64,000 nucleotides of DNA from Xanthomonas sp. CFBP 8443 (lineage in GTDB: Bacteria > Pseudomonadota > Gammaproteobacteria > Xanthomonadales > Xanthomonadaceae): the NCBI RefSeq assembly GCF_025666195.1, contig NZ_CP102592.1:4154001-4218000 (forward strand), written 5' to 3'. The notes beneath the pieces were generated by a model. That model ran no database searches. It saw only the letters and a program-made list of their open reading frames with translations, and was not told where the DNA came from. Shown piece by piece: positions 54,578 to 64,000 of the stretch. Each line of letters starts with the position of its first letter. Position 1 is the stretch's first letter. A program made the position numbers and the translations under genes.

Positions 54578-55405
54578 ATGAAGACCCGCTTCGCCCTGAC
54601 CCTGATGGCCCTGCTGCCGATCCTGGTCGCATGCAAACCCCAGGACGGCACTGCCGACACCGCCGCTCCGGCAGCCGACGCGCCCGCCGCTGCGCCGGCG
54701 GTGCCCGCCACCAGTGACACCGCGCCCGCCGCCGCCGACAATGCCTCCACCCCGGCCGCCGATGCCGCCGCGCAGCCTGCCGCCGACACCCCGTCCGCAC
54801 CAGTCGCGGCACGGACGCCGAGTGGCGCCGAACCGGTCGCCGGCACCGACTACGCCGACATCGCGGGCGGCCAGCCGTTCCAGCCGACCAACGGCAAGAT
54901 CGAAGTGGCCGAGGTGTTCGGCTACGTGTGCCCGGCCTGCGCGCGCTTCCAGCCGCAGATCGGCCCGTGGAAGGCCGGCCTGCCGTCGGACGTGCACTTC
55001 GTCTACGTGCCGGCGATGTTCGGCGGCACCTGGGACGACTACGCCCGCGCGTTCTACGCCGCCGAGGCGCTGAACGTGCAGGAAAAGACCCACGAAGCCC
55101 TGTACAAGGCGATCCATATCGACCAGACCCTGAAGGGCGAGCGCGGCCGCGATTCGGTGCAGGACATCGCCGGCTTCTACGCCAAGTACGGCGTGGACGC
55201 CAAGCAGTTCGCCGACACCATGGGCAGCTTCGCGGTCAGCACCAAGACCAATCGCGCCAAGCAGTTCGCCACGCGCAGCGGCATCACCGGCACGCCGTCG
55301 CTGATCGTCAATGGCAAGTACCTGGTCAAAGGCAAGAACTACGACGACATGCTGCGCATCGCCGATCACCTGATCGCGCGCGAACGCGCCGCGCTGGCCA
55401 AGTAA
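54578..55405 (+). CDS. dsbA: Thiol:disulfide interchange protein DsbA, second copy
   Basis: A 275-residue DsbA-type lipoprotein. The lipobox LVAC gives Cys19 as lipidation site, followed by an alanine/proline/aspartate-rich linker (about 24-82) that would hold the catalytic domain away from the membrane. The active site is CPAC (Cys118-Cys121), unlike CPHC in the first copy, and the cis-proline loop is ITGTPSL. ATG 54578 is chosen since GGAG at 54565-54568 is nine bases upstream; the ATG at 54569 touches that site. The differing CxxC dipeptide suggests a different redox potential from the first copy. Confidence 0.9.
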   Translation: MKTRFALTLMALLPILVACKPQDGTADTAAPAADAPAAAPAVPATSDTAPAAADNASTPAADAAAQPAADTPSAPVAARTPSGAEPVAGTDYADIAGGQPFQPTNGKIEVAEVFGYVCPACARFQPQIGPWKAGLPSDVHFVYVPAMFGGTWDDYARAFYAAEALNVQEKTHEALYKAIHIDQTLKGERGRDSVQDIAGFYAKYGVDAKQFADTMGSFAVSTKTNRAKQFATRSGITGTPSLIVNGKYLVKGKNYDDMLRIADHLIARERAALAK

Positions 55406-55425
55406 GCCCGAGGCCCCGCCCCACC

Positions 55426-56193
55426 GTGACCGTTCCCGCCACCCGCACGCTGCGCGTGCTCACCGCCAATATCCAGGCCGGCTCCAGTACGCGCCGCTAC
55501 AGCGACTACGTGACCCGCAGCTGGTCGCATGCGCTGCCTGCGGGGAGCAAGCGCAGCAGCCTGGACGCGATCGCGCAGTTGGCCCGCGAGCACGACATCG
55601 TCGGCCTGCAGGAAAGCGATCCGGGCAGCCTGCGCTCGGGCTTCACCAACCAGACCCACTACCTGGCCGAGCGCGCCGGCTTCAACTACTGGAGCCACCA
55701 GCCGAACCGGCGCATGGGCGGCGTGGCCTCCAGCGCCAACGGCCTGCTCAGCCGGCTGGAACCGGTCGAGGTGCAGGACCATCCCCTGCCCGGCCGGCTC
55801 GGCGGGCGTGGCGTGCTGCTGGCCAAGTTCGGCGACGGCGCCGAGGGGCTGGCGATCGCGGTGGCGCATCTGTCGCTGGGCGCCAATTCGCGCGCATCGC
55901 AGTTGGCCTTCATCGCCGAATTGCTGTCCGACCATCCCAACGCGGTGCTGATGGGCGACTTCAACTGCGTCGCCGACCGGCCGGAGATGCAGGCCCTGTA
56001 CAAGCGCACCCGGCTGCAACCGCCGGGCTGCGTGGTGCCGACCTTCCCCAGCTGGCGCCCGCAGCGCGCGATCGACCACATCCTGGTCAGCGACGGCCTG
56101 CGCTGCAACGAACAGCGCGCCTTGCCCGCCGCGTTCTCCGACCACCTGGCGGTGGCCACCGAGATCGAAGTGCCGCAGGGGATGTTGCGCTAG
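55426..56193 (+). CDS. Endonuclease/exonuclease/phosphatase-fold protein
   Basis: A 255-residue cytoplasmic protein of the EEP superfamily. Typical motifs are RVLTANIQAG, the metal-binding glutamate in IVGLQESD, MGDFNCVAD, and the C-terminal SDHLAV with the catalytic Asp-His. Members cut nucleic acids or phosphodiesters; this substrate is unknown. The start is GTG 55426, 20 bp after dsbA, with no strong ribosome site; no ATG lies upstream in the intergenic gap. It may be co-transcribed with the second dsbA. Followed by three palindromes. Confidence 0.83.
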   Translation: MTVPATRTLRVLTANIQAGSSTRRYSDYVTRSWSHALPAGSKRSSLDAIAQLAREHDIVGLQESDPGSLRSGFTNQTHYLAERAGFNYWSHQPNRRMGGVASSANGLLSRLEPVEVQDHPLPGRLGGRGVLLAKFGDGAEGLAIAVAHLSLGANSRASQLAFIAELLSDHPNAVLMGDFNCVADRPEMQALYKRTRLQPPGCVVPTFPSWRPQRAIDHILVSDGLRCNEQRALPAAFSDHLAVATEIEVPQGMLR

Positions 56194-56216
56194 CGATAAC
56201 GACTGCCGCGCTTCCT

Positions 56217-56284
56217 GTAGGAGCGGCTTCAGCCGCGACAGGGCTTTACCGGTAAAGCCCTGTCGCGGCTGAAGCCGCTCCTAC
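56217..56284. repeat. Perfect 68-bp type-A palindrome
   Basis: The two 34-nt arms (GTAGGAGCGGCTTCAGCCGC... and its complement ...CGCTCCTAC) are exactly complementary with no loop at all. It starts 23 bases after the nuclease-fold gene. It is the most regular member of the family in the window. Confidence 0.92.
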
Positions 56285-56410
56285 AAAAGCGGTCGCCACG
56301 CGGCGCTTCCGACTGCAGGCGCGATCGCCAGCGAATGCGTTTCCGGCAACCCGCTAAAAAAGCTGTGGGCGCCCTCCGGAACGAAACGCTAGCGGCTGCC
56401 ACGGTTTCCT

Positions 56411-56477
56411 GTAGGAGCGGCTTCAGCCGCGACCGGGCTTTACCGGTAAGGCCTGTCGCGGCTGAAGCCGCTCCTAC
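56411..56477. repeat. Type-A palindrome, second of cluster
   Basis: Same family as the palindrome at 56217, with a few mismatches (GACCGGGC on the left arm, GGCCTGTCGC on the right). It lies about 126 bp downstream of the first. Confidence 0.9.
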
Positions 56478-56518
56478 AAAGGCGCAGCCGCTCCTGCGCG
56501 CTCTATCGGCCTCATGCA

Positions 56519-56588
56519 TTGTGGGAGCGACTTCAGTCGCGACGGGCCGTATCGGTAAAGCCCGTCGCGACTGAAGTCGCTCCCACAA
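56519..56588. repeat. Type-B palindrome, third of cluster
   Basis: Type-B arms (GTGGGAGCGACTTCAGTCGC...) pair almost fully over the whole length, with a short mismatched centre. It ends 27 bases before the stop of the convergent TonB-receptor gene, so the three palindromes fill the space between the two convergent genes. The rest of 56194-56615 shows nothing else recognisable. Confidence 0.9.
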
Positions 56589-56615
56589 GGGGCTACCCTC
56601 TGGATCGGAAGGCGA

Positions 56616-59501
56616 CTAGAACTTCAGGTCCGCACGCACGTACAGATAGCGCCCGCCCGGGATGTCGTAGGTGGACGCGTCGTAGCCGTTGAGCGAGCAC
56701 GACAGGCAGATCGGCGGGTCCTTGTCGAAGACGTTGTTGACGCCGCCGCTGACGGTCAGGCCCTTCAGCCAGTCGATGCGGTACCCCAGCTGCACGTCGT
56801 GGTAGGTGGTCGCATCCAGCGTGTTGGTGCCGGCCGCCTGGTCGCTGCATACCGGGAACGCCACCGCGTCGCCGCACTGCTCGGTCAGTTCGGAAATGTG
56901 CCGCACCGTCCACGACGCGTTCCAGCGATCGAGCGACCAGTCCAGGGTCAGGTTGCTGGTCCACTCCGGGATCGCGCTGTCCACCACTTCCACGCCCGGT
57001 TCCTGCGGCTGCACCTGGCCGGCGGCGCCGGTGGCGACATAGCGGGTGACGAAGGTGTTCTGCCAGCCGATCTTGAAGCGTCCGGCCGCGGTCTCCGGCG
57101 AGGTCCAGAACAGGTCCACGTCCCAGCCGTCGGTCTTGATCGAGCCGAGGTTGGTCAAGCGGTTGTTGAAGCCGTTGATGCCGCCGGTGGAGGCGCGGGT
57201 GATGCCGGTGCAATAGGTCGGATCGAGCGAGTCCACGCACAGGTCGAGCTGGGTCTGCGCGTTGATCGCCTGGATCGCACCTTCGATGTCGTGGCGGTAG
57301 AAGGTCACCTCGACGTCGAAGCGGTCCGACCACGGCACGTTGCTGGCGAACCACGGGCTCCACACGAAGCCGGCGCTGAAGCTGCGCGCTTCCTCCGGCT
57401 CCAGCGCGCGGTTGCCGCCGGTGGTCACCGAGATCTGCGAGTTGGCCTGCTGGTAGCCGGCCGGCACGCCGAGCGCGGCGCAGTTGGCGGCGCTGCCGCG
57501 CGGCGGGGTGCCGCCGAGGCCGATCGAGCACGGATCGGACAGGGTCAGGTCGGCGCGCGCGGCCGAGCCGTACAGTTCGCCGATGGTCGGTGCGCGGAAG
57601 CCTTCGGCGAAACTGGTGCGCAGCACGAAGTCCGGCGACACCTGCCAGCGCAGGCCGTACTTCGGGGTGAACTTGCCGCCGAAGGTGGAGTAGTCGGAAT
57701 AGCGCCCGGCCAGGCTCAGGTCGAGTTTGTCGCCCAGCGGCGAGTCGGCGAAGATCGGCACGCTCAGTTCGAGGTAGGCCTCCTTGACGTCGTAGCTGCC
57801 CTCGGTCGGCAACGACGGCACGCCGTTGTAGTGGCCGATCACGGTCAGCGGATCGGGCTGGTACCAGCCCTCGTACTTGCGGTATTCCACGCCGGTGGCG
57901 AAGGACACCGCACCGGCCGGCAGGGTGAACAGGTCGCTGCTGAGGTTGGCGGTGAACTGGGTCAGCTCGTTCTGGCTGCGGTCGCGCACCACCGGCTGGA
58001 TCCAGCGCAGCATCTCCGGAGTGATGCTGCCGGCGCCGCCGAAGATATCCAGCGGCACGCAGCCGGCCACCGCCGCGCATGCGGCCGGGTCGCCCAGCGC
58101 CAGGTTGATGTTGTAGATGTTGTAGCTGCCGTAGTTGGTCTGCTCGGCCTTGTTCTTGCTGTAGGCGCCGTTGACGTCCCAGAACCAGGTGCGGTCGGCG
58201 CTCTCGAAGCTGCCGATGAAGCCGGTGCCGACGTACTGGGTATCCACGCGCTGCTCGAACACGCGCGCGCCGCCTTCCACCGGCCGGCGCCCGATCATGA
58301 TCAGGTTGCTGGCCGAATCCAGGTCGAAGCCGAACGGGTTGTACGGGTTGGCCGCGGAGATGACGATGTTGTCGGCCAGCGGATTGCCGGTGCCGGCATC
58401 CGGGCCGAGGAAGATCGGTTCCGGCCCGGCCTGGTTGGTCGACTCGCGGCGGTTGCCGAGCACCTTCAGGTACCACTGCACGTCGTCGTTGAAGAAGTAG
58501 CGGAACTGGCCGAACACGCCCTTGCGTTCGGACGGGGTCAGCAGCAGGTTGGAGGCGGCGAAGTTGTAGCGGTCGGAGGTACCGAAGCAGTGGTAGTCGT
58601 CGCTGCGCGTGCAGCCGGCGCTGCCGTCGTAGGCCGGGCCGCGCACGCCGCTGTTCAGGGTCAGGTCCTGCTCGGCGCCGGTGACCGGATCGACGAAGAT
58701 GAAGCGACCGTCCGGCGTGGCCGAGCTGGCGAAGCTGAGCCCGGTGCCGGGCACCGGATACAGCGACTGCTTGCGATCGCGCGCGTAGATCGGGTCCTGC
58801 TTGGTGTAGCTGGCGCCCAGGAACAGGCTGGTGCGCTCGGTACTGTGGCCCCAGGCCAGGTCGAAGCCCTTGCTGGCGCCGTCGCCCTTGTCGTACTGGC
58901 CGTAGTTCAGCGTGACCTGGCCGCCGTCGAACTTGCGCCGGGTGATGATGTTGACCACGCCGGCGATGGCGTCGGAGCCGTACAGCGACGAGGCGCCGTC
59001 CTCCAGCACTTCGATCCGCTCGACGATGGCCAACGGGATGGTGTTGAGGTCGGTGGACGAGCCCACGCCCGAGGCCGAGGACTCATTGACCCAGCGCATG
59101 CCGTCGACCAGCACCAGCACCCGCTTGGCGCCCAGATGGCGCAGGTCCACCTGCGCAGAACCGGCGCCGACACCGCTGCCGTCCGGCGGGAAGCCGAAGT
59201 TGCCGGAGGAGTTGAACTTGGCGTTCAACGCCGAGCCGGACGCGGTCAGCTCCTGCAACACGTCGCCGATCGAGTTCAACCCGGTGCGTTCGATGTCGGC
59301 GCGGCTCAGCGTCTGCACCGGCACCTGGCCTTCCAGCTCGGCCCTGCGGATGCGCGTGCCGGTGACCTGGACGCTGTCCAGGGTGGTGGCCGACTCGGGG
59401 GCAGCGGGCACGGCCTGCTGGGCGATGGCCAGCCCGGGCGAACCGGCCAGCAAGGACAACGAAACGGCGAAAACCAAAGGATGGCGGTGCAGGAAATTCA
59501 T
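56616..59501 (-). CDS. TonB-dependent outer-membrane receptor
   Basis: A 961-residue receptor of the large Xanthomonas-type TonB-dependent transporter class. A signal peptide of about 27 residues (GLAIAQQ) is followed by a TonB-box-like segment ([12 protein letters not shown]), a plug domain about residues 55-200 ([58 protein letters not shown] split) and a 22-strand barrel ending in phenylalanine (VRADLKF). Paired cysteines in extracellular loops (for example [20 protein letters not shown]) suggest disulfides, which the DsbA genes could supply. The ligand is unknown; plant-derived carbohydrates are common for this class. ATG 59501 has a GGAG-containing purine-rich site upstream. Confidence 0.92.
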   Translation of the reverse strand: MNFLHRHPLVFAVSLSLLAGSPGLAIAQQAVPAAPESATTLDSVQVTGTRIRRAELEGQVPVQTLSRADIERTGLNSIGDVLQELTASGSALNAKFNSSGNFGFPPDGSGVGAGSAQVDLRHLGAKRVLVLVDGMRWVNESSASGVGSSTDLNTIPLAIVERIEVLEDGASSLYGSDAIAGVVNIITRRKFDGGQVTLNYGQYDKGDGASKGFDLAWGHSTERTSLFLGASYTKQDPIYARDRKQSLYPVPGTGLSFASSATPDGRFIFVDPVTGAEQDLTLNSGVRGPAYDGSAGCTRSDDYHCFGTSDRYNFAASNLLLTPSERKGVFGQFRYFFNDDVQWYLKVLGNRRESTNQAGPEPIFLGPDAGTGNPLADNIVISAANPYNPFGFDLDSASNLIMIGRRPVEGGARVFEQRVDTQYVGTGFIGSFESADRTWFWDVNGAYSKNKAEQTNYGSYNIYNINLALGDPAACAAVAGCVPLDIFGGAGSITPEMLRWIQPVVRDRSQNELTQFTANLSSDLFTLPAGAVSFATGVEYRKYEGWYQPDPLTVIGHYNGVPSLPTEGSYDVKEAYLELSVPIFADSPLGDKLDLSLAGRYSDYSTFGGKFTPKYGLRWQVSPDFVLRTSFAEGFRAPTIGELYGSAARADLTLSDPCSIGLGGTPPRGSAANCAALGVPAGYQQANSQISVTTGGNRALEPEEARSFSAGFVWSPWFASNVPWSDRFDVEVTFYRHDIEGAIQAINAQTQLDLCVDSLDPTYCTGITRASTGGINGFNNRLTNLGSIKTDGWDVDLFWTSPETAAGRFKIGWQNTFVTRYVATGAAGQVQPQEPGVEVVDSAIPEWTSNLTLDWSLDRWNASWTVRHISELTEQCGDAVAFPVCSDQAAGTNTLDATTYHDVQLGYRIDWLKGLTVSGGVNNVFDKDPPICLSCSLNGYDASTYDIPGGRYLYVRADLKF

Positions 59502-60228
59502 CCGTCTCTCTCTCCAGAAAGGATGTGGGTCGGCCGCTGCGACCCCCTGCACCGCGACGGCGTGACCCACTTTGTAAACAAAACGTAAACGCTAAGCAAG
59601 CGCCAGGAGCCGGATTCGGACAGTCCCGGACCGACTGGACGACTTCGTAGACACGACGGCGGCGTGGCCGGGCGCGCCTGCAGGCAGCGCGGGACACGCC
59701 ATGTCATGCGGACGCGCGCGAACATGCCCGCACCAGCGGCATGTCCGCAGGTGGCGCGAGCGATCAGCGCGTGCTGGTCCGGGTGCACGGTGTCGGTCGG
59801 CACCGCTGCGAGCCGATGGCAGGATCGCCTCCCACGGCGCAGCAACACGGCGGCCGAGCGCCCGCAGCGCCTGTCGCGATGCGCGGCAGACGGACTGATG
59901 CAGCGCGAAGAGCAGCTTGTAGCCGACAGCGTCGCGGACACGGCAACGCGTCCCCGCATCTGCTCCACGCCCAACCGGTTCGGCACGCGATGGCTAACGG
60001 CGGCATCGCCCATGCGCGCGCCGCCCAGCACCGCGCGTGCTGCTGTCCATCGGCGATACAAAGTCGCGACTTCGCGAGTCCCGCCAGCACGCCGGTTCCG
60101 ACCGGCGTCGCCGCGCGGCCGCCGAACGCTGCACGAACGCGCCAGCGCGGCGCGGCCCGCCTGCGCTGGCGATGCCGCCGCGCCTTTCCCGGCGCGTCGA
60201 TTCATCGACGTTCGGTATAGTCCTGCGC
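59502..60228. other. Divergent regulatory region between TonB receptor and slt
   Basis: About 727 bp with no frame that reads as a protein. It has the receptor promoter on one side, where the only clearly A+T-rich stretch (59570-59597) carries two GTAAAC units 11 bp apart, and the slt promoter on the other (a TATAGT-like box near 60216). Confidence 0.5.
59574..59590 (-). promoter_or_regulatory. Candidate operator/promoter repeat upstream of the TonB receptor
   Basis: GTAAAC occurs at 59574-59579 and again at 59585-59590, exactly 11 bp (one helical turn) apart, so on the receptor strand it reads GTTTAC-N5-GTTTAC about 75-90 bases upstream of the start codon. Spacing on one face of the helix suggests a regulator site; no known motif is identified. 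Confidence 0.35.
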
Positions 60229-62196
60229 ATGAAATTGCGCACGTCTCTCCTGCTGCTCGCCGCCGCGTTATGCGGCACCGCTCCCGCCCTCGCCCAGAAC
60301 CTGGATGCCCAGCGTCCGGCGCTGCGCGCGGCGATCGACGCCGCCGAGCGCGGCCAGTTCGATCCCGCCCAGGCGGCGCCATTCAGGCAGCATCCGCTGT
60401 ACGGCTGGCTCGAATACGCCAACCTGCGCCGCAACATCGACCGCGTCTCCGACGCGCAGGCGCAGGATTTCCTCAAGCGCTACGCCGGGCAACCGGTGGC
60501 CGAGAGTTTCCGCACGCTGTGGCTGCCGGCGCTGGCGCGGCGCCAGGATTGGCCGGCGCTGCTGGCCAACTGGAAGCCCACCGACAACACCGGCCTGCGC
60601 TGTGCCCAGCTCAACGCGCGCCAGGCCACCGGCCGCGCCGATGCGCAATGGGTCGACGAGGCGCAGGCATTGTGGCGCAGCAGCGGCAAGTCGCTGCCGG
60701 ATGCCTGCGACTCGGTGTTCGCGGTGCTGCAGGCGCGCGGCGGCATGACCGACGCATTGCGCTGGACGCGCGTGGAAGCGGCGGCCGACGCGCAGCAGCC
60801 GGCGGTGATGCGCAGCGCCGCGCGCGGCCTGCCCGCCGCCGAGCTGGCCCTGGCCAACGACTACGCGGCGTTCCTGGACGCGGTGCATACGCGTGCGCTG
60901 ACCTGGCCGAAGACCGAGCGCAGCCGCAAGGTGGCGGTGGACGGCCTGGAAAAACTGGCCAAGACCGATCCGGATGCCGCCGAGCGGCAGTTGCCGCAGT
61001 TCGCCCAGGCGCTGCAGCTGAGCGAGGCGCAACGCGGCGAGGTGCTGTACCAGATCGCGCTGTGGACCGTGGCGTCCTACGGCCCGGATTCGGCGCGCCG
61101 GCTCAACGCGGTGCCCGAGTCCGCCTACGACGAACGCCTGCACGAGTGGCGCGCGCGCGAGGCGATGTCGCGCGGCGACTGGCCCGCGGCGCTGGCGGCG
61201 ATCCGCAAGATGGCGCCGGCCCAGCGCAGCGATTCGCGCTGGCAGTATTTCGAGGCGCGGCTGGCGGAGAAGACCGGCAATGCCGGCGAGGCGCAGCGGC
61301 TGTACCGCGAGGCGGCCAAGTCCGCCACCTTCCACGGCTTCATGGCCGCCGACCGGCTCAAGCAGCCGTACGCGCTGTGCCCGTGGGAGCCCAACGACAG
61401 CGCGCAGGCGCAGGCCGCGGTCGCGCGCGATCCGGCATTGGTGCGCGCGCTGGAACTGTTCAAGATCGAGCGCGCGTCCTGGGCGGTGGCCGAATGGAAC
61501 GACGCGCTGAGCCGCTTCGACGACACCCGGCGGCGCATCGCGGTGGAAGTGGCGCGCGACAACGGCTGGTTCGACCGCGCAGTGTTCTCGCTGGGCAAGT
61601 CGCCGGACGAGCAGCGCCTGTATTCGCTGCGCTTCCCGTTGCACCATGACGCCACCATCCGCCGCGAAGCCGGCAAGAACGCCATCGACCCCGCCTGGGT
61701 CGCCGCCGAAATCCGCGCCGAGAGCATCTTCAATCCGAACGCGCGTTCGCCGGCCAATGCGATGGGCCTGATGCAGGTGCTGCCGGCCACCGGCGCCAGC
61801 GTCGCCAGGAACCTCGGACTGGCCGGATACGGCGGTGCCGCCAGCCTGTACGACCCGGACACCAACATCGCCATCGGCACCGCCTACCTGCGCCAGCTGC
61901 TGAATACCTACGGCCTGCCGTACCTGACCATCGCCGCCTACAACGCCGGCCCCGGCCCGGCGCAGCGCTGGCAGAGCCAACGCCCCGGCCACGACGCCGA
62001 CTTCTGGATCGAGACGATCAGCTACAAGGAAACCCGCGAATACGTCGCACGCATCCTCGCCTTCAGCGTGATCTACGACTGGCGCCTCAACGGCGACGCA
62101 CTGCCGGTCAGCGACCGCATGCTCGGCAAGCTGGACGCGCCGCGCAAGAAGTTCGTCTGCCCATCCACCGGCGCCAACGCCGGGACCGGACAATGA
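60229..62196 (+). CDS. slt: Soluble lytic murein transglycosylase (Slt70-like)
   Basis: A 655-residue periplasmic enzyme that cleaves peptidoglycan between MurNAc and GlcNAc forming 1,6-anhydro ends. The signal peptide is about residues 1-22 (PALAQN). A long superhelical ring domain of alanine-rich helices (about 25-460) precedes the lysozyme-like domain; the catalytic Glu498 is in RAESIFNP, followed by [25 protein letters not shown] and [12 protein letters not shown] 60229 is chosen since it starts the signal peptide; the open frame upstream reads as non-coding. It lies 85 bp before cca on the same strand. Confidence 0.93.
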   Translation: MKLRTSLLLLAAALCGTAPALAQNLDAQRPALRAAIDAAERGQFDPAQAAPFRQHPLYGWLEYANLRRNIDRVSDAQAQDFLKRYAGQPVAESFRTLWLPALARRQDWPALLANWKPTDNTGLRCAQLNARQATGRADAQWVDEAQALWRSSGKSLPDACDSVFAVLQARGGMTDALRWTRVEAAADAQQPAVMRSAARGLPAAELALANDYAAFLDAVHTRALTWPKTERSRKVAVDGLEKLAKTDPDAAERQLPQFAQALQLSEAQRGEVLYQIALWTVASYGPDSARRLNAVPESAYDERLHEWRAREAMSRGDWPAALAAIRKMAPAQRSDSRWQYFEARLAEKTGNAGEAQRLYREAAKSATFHGFMAADRLKQPYALCPWEPNDSAQAQAAVARDPALVRALELFKIERASWAVAEWNDALSRFDDTRRRIAVEVARDNGWFDRAVFSLGKSPDEQRLYSLRFPLHHDATIRREAGKNAIDPAWVAAEIRAESIFNPNARSPANAMGLMQVLPATGASVARNLGLAGYGGAASLYDPDTNIAIGTAYLRQLLNTYGLPYLTIAAYNAGPGPAQRWQSQRPGHDADFWIETISYKETREYVARILAFSVIYDWRLNGDALPVSDRMLGKLDAPRKKFVCPSTGANAGTGQ

Positions 62197-62246
62197 GTCC
62201 CCGCTCCGCTGCGCAGGAGCGGCGCGACACCTACGCAGCCGCTGTT

Positions 62247-62279
62247 CCGGGTCCCCGGTCCCCGGTCCCCGGTCCCGCC
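62247..62279. repeat. GGTCCCC repeat remnant before cca
   Basis: Four GGTCCC(C) units in tandem, identical to the right end of the ~100-bp element that brackets citH. The core and left end are missing. The remnant ends two bases before the cca start codon, so the gene's leader is made of the repeat and has no usual ribosome site. Confidence 0.8.
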
Positions 62280-62281
62280 CG

Positions 62282-63517
62282 ATGAAGACCTACCTCGTCG
62301 GCGGCGCCGTCCGCGACAGCCTGCTCAAGCAGCCGCCCGGCGACCGCGACTGGGTCGTGGTCGGTGCCACGCCGCAGCAGATGCTGGAACTGGGCTACAA
62401 GCAGGTCGGCCGCGATTTCCCGGTGTTCCTGCATCCGCACAACGGCGAGGAATACGCGCTGGCGCGCACCGAGCGCAAGTCCGGACGCGGCTACCACGGC
62501 TTCGTCGTCGATGCCGATCCGTCGGTGACGTTGGAAGAAGACCTGCAGCGGCGCGACTTCACCATCAACGCGATCGCCCGCGACGAGGACAGCGGTGCGC
62601 TGGTCGATCCGTACGGCGGCGTGCGCGACATCGAGCAGCGCGTACTGCGCCATATCGGCCCCGCGTTCGGCGAAGACCCGCTGCGCGTGCTGCGCGCCGC
62701 GCGCTTCATGGCGCGGCTAGCGCCGCTGGGCTTCAGCGTGGCGCCGGAAACACTGGCGCTGATGCGCGAGATGGCGGCCAGCGGCGAACTGGACACGCTG
62801 GTGCCCGAACGCGTGTGGCAGGAACTGCGGCGCAGCCTGGCCGCGGCGCAGCCATCGGCGTTCCTGCGCACGCTGCACGACGCCGACGCGCTGCGCAGCG
62901 TGCTGCCGGAACTGGACGCGCTGTACGGCGTGCCGCAGCGCGCCGAATACCATCCCGAGATCGATACCGGCCGCCACCAGGAACTGGTCAGCGACATGGC
63001 CGCGCGGCTCGCGCCGGGCGATGCGCTGATCGGTTTCGCCGCACTGACCCACGACCTGGGCAAGGCGCTGACGCCTGAAGCGGAATGGCCCCGCCACGTG
63101 ATGCACGAACAGCGCGGCGTCACCCCGCTGCGCGCACTGTGCGAGCGCCTGAAGCTGCCGCAGGAACACCGCCAGCTGGCCGAGATCGCCTGCCGCGAGC
63201 ACTTGAACGTGCATCGCCTGGCCGAGCTGCGCGATCGCACCGTGCACGAACTGCTGCAGCGCTGCGACGGCTTCCGCAAGCCCGAGCGCATCGCGCAACT
63301 GGCGCTGGTGTGCGAGGCCGACAAGCGCGGCCGCCTCGGCAGCGAGGACGCCGACTACCCGCAGGGCCGCGAACTGCAGCGACTGCACGCCGCGGCGCTG
63401 GCGGTCAACGCCCGCGACCTGGCCGCGCAGGGCCTGAGCGGCCCACAGATCGGGGAGGCGCTGGCGAAGGCGCGGATCAAGGCGATCGCCGCGGCGCGCG
63501 GCGCGCCCGCGGACTGA
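62282..63517 (+). CDS. cca: CCA-adding tRNA nucleotidyltransferase
   Basis: A 411-residue enzyme that adds or repairs the 3' CCA end of tRNAs. The nucleotidyltransferase head has [11 protein letters not shown] and the catalytic aspartates in GDRDWVVVG, the neck has [14 protein letters not shown] and [16 protein letters not shown], and a C-terminal HD domain ([15 protein letters not shown]) gives the phosphohydrolase part typical for gammaproteobacterial Cca. ATG 62282 matches the family start exactly although no Shine-Dalgarno sequence precedes it. Confidence 0.95.
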   Translation: MKTYLVGGAVRDSLLKQPPGDRDWVVVGATPQQMLELGYKQVGRDFPVFLHPHNGEEYALARTERKSGRGYHGFVVDADPSVTLEEDLQRRDFTINAIARDEDSGALVDPYGGVRDIEQRVLRHIGPAFGEDPLRVLRAARFMARLAPLGFSVAPETLALMREMAASGELDTLVPERVWQELRRSLAAAQPSAFLRTLHDADALRSVLPELDALYGVPQRAEYHPEIDTGRHQELVSDMAARLAPGDALIGFAALTHDLGKALTPEAEWPRHVMHEQRGVTPLRALCERLKLPQEHRQLAEIACREHLNVHRLAELRDRTVHELLQRCDGFRKPERIAQLALVCEADKRGRLGSEDADYPQGRELQRLHAAALAVNARDLAAQGLSGPQIGEALAKARIKAIAAARGAPAD

Positions 63518-63588
63518 TGCGGCCAGGCCTCACGCCACATATCTCGCAGTTTGGCCCAGGCGCTTATTCCGTGATTCTGGGAAACCCT

Positions 63589-63679
63589 GTAGGAGCGGCT
63601 TCAGCCGCGACAGGCCGTCGGCGATCTCGATCGACAACAGGTCGCTCGGGATATCTGTCGCGGCTGAAGCCGCTCCTAC
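63589..63679. repeat. Type-A palindrome with long loop
   Basis: Left arm GTAGGAGCGGCTTCAGCCGC... (63589-63614) and right arm (63656-63679) are complementary, but the loop is about 41 nt, longer than in other copies. It lies between the convergent cca and fructosamine-kinase genes. Confidence 0.88.
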
Positions 63680-63737
63680 AACAAACCGCCGTCGCAGATG
63701 TCTTGGCCGAGTTCGCCAGCCGCGCGCACCGCGGCCA

Positions 63738-64000
63738 TCAATAGCGCGCCAGCACCGCACGCACCGCTCGCAGATAGCCGCCACCGAACAGGTTGAGGTG
63801 GTTGAGCAGGTGGTAGAGGTTGTACAGCGGCGCGCGTTCGCGCCAGTCCGCAGCGAGGGGCGCGTGCTCGGCATAGCCGAGGAACAGCTGCGGGTCGGGG
63901 TCGCCGAACAGCAGCAGCATCGCCAGCTCGGCCTCGGCCCAGCCGTAGTGCGCCGCGCCGGCATCGATCAGCGCCGGCAGTCCGTCGCCGGCGCAATGCA
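63738..64000 (-). CDS. Fructosamine kinase family protein (C-terminal part, cut by window edge)
   Basis: The last 87 codons of a gene that begins beyond the window. The translation matches the end of the fructosamine/ketosamine-3-kinase family: LPALIDAGAAHYGWAEAELAMLLLFG is split by the metal-site Asp, then PLYNLYHLLNHLNLFGGGYL, the hallmark C-terminal motif, and a terminal RAVLARY. These kinases phosphorylate sugars on glycated proteins so that they fall off. The stop codon is at 63738-63740. Catalytic residues other than the last part cannot be judged here. Confidence 0.88.
   Translation of the reverse strand, partial: HCAGDGLPALIDAGAAHYGWAEAELAMLLLFGDPDPQLFLGYAEHAPLAADWRERAPLYNLYHLLNHLNLFGGGYLRAVRAVLARY

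Noticed and set aside
59664..61649. Long plus-strand frame overlapping the slt start
   Set aside because: Arg/Ala-rich shadow of slt in another register; the slt frame has a signal peptide and the transglycosylase motifs.

Overview
The window is chromosomal DNA from a G+C-rich gammaproteobacterium, most likely Xanthomonas or a close relative in the Xanthomonadaceae. This rests on gene content and on the short intergenic palindromes of the Xanthomonas type (core GGAGCGGCTTCAGCCGCGAC), not on a database search. Supporting content is a TctDE/CitMHS citrate locus, tandem lipoprotein dsbA genes, a frmR-adhC-gfa-fghA formaldehyde cluster, a large TonB-dependent receptor, a GH12 cellulase and a CGFS glutaredoxin fused to a rhodanese. 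I see no rRNA, tRNA, CRISPR array, prophage or intact insertion sequence.

Layout. 0.5-9.6 kb: an OprO/P-type porin, a NahK-like hybrid sensor kinase, tandem 149-bp repeats, a DUF5713 protein, and a NarL-type response regulator divergent from a beta-propeller diguanylate cyclase. 9.6-15.7 kb: a tricarboxylate-uptake locus, with tctD-tctE-solute-binding protein on the minus strand divergent from a porin and the CitMHS transporter. 15.9-25.5 kb: metabolic and housekeeping genes (acetoacetyl-CoA reductase, PfpI-like protein, QEGLA-motif metallopeptidase, rsgA, aminotransferase, SGNH hydrolase, methyltransferase, polysaccharide deacetylase, glutaredoxin fusion). 25.6-36.8 kb: a secreted protein, a DUF924 protein, a pair of amidohydrolases, the GH12 glucanase, an isomerase gene broken by an in-frame amber codon, a DegV protein, and a MocR regulator divergent from phzF-eamA. 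37.9-40.9 kb: the formaldehyde detoxification operon under FrmR. 41.3-43.5 kb: an OmpR/EnvZ-type two-component pair. 43.6-46.9 kb: a patch visibly richer in A+T, holding small secreted and membrane proteins. 47-64 kb: glutamate-cysteine ligase, VIT-family transporter, AraC regulator, metallo-beta-lactamase-fold hydrolase, engB, cytochrome c4, two dsbA genes, a nuclease-fold protein, a TonB receptor, slt, cca and the end of a fructosamine kinase.

How genes work together. FrmR, AdhC, Gfa and FghA form the glutathione-dependent formaldehyde pathway. Outer-membrane porin, CitMHS permease and TctDE sense and import citrate; a lone binding protein coupled to the kinase gene, with no ABC permease nearby, may deliver the ligand to the sensor. 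The two DsbA lipoproteins supply periplasmic thiol oxidation.

The most unusual items are the glutaredoxin / cysteine-less IscA-like / rhodanese fusion, the kinase-coupled orphan binding protein, the citH gene bracketed by two copies of a roughly 100-bp element, a perfect 68-bp palindrome inside a triple palindrome cluster, the HExxxH signature in the QEGLA protein, and an orphan intrinsic terminator upstream of the FrmR operator. I did not find a clear new multi-gene system such as a defence island. All positions were read by eye; no searches or computed statistics were available.
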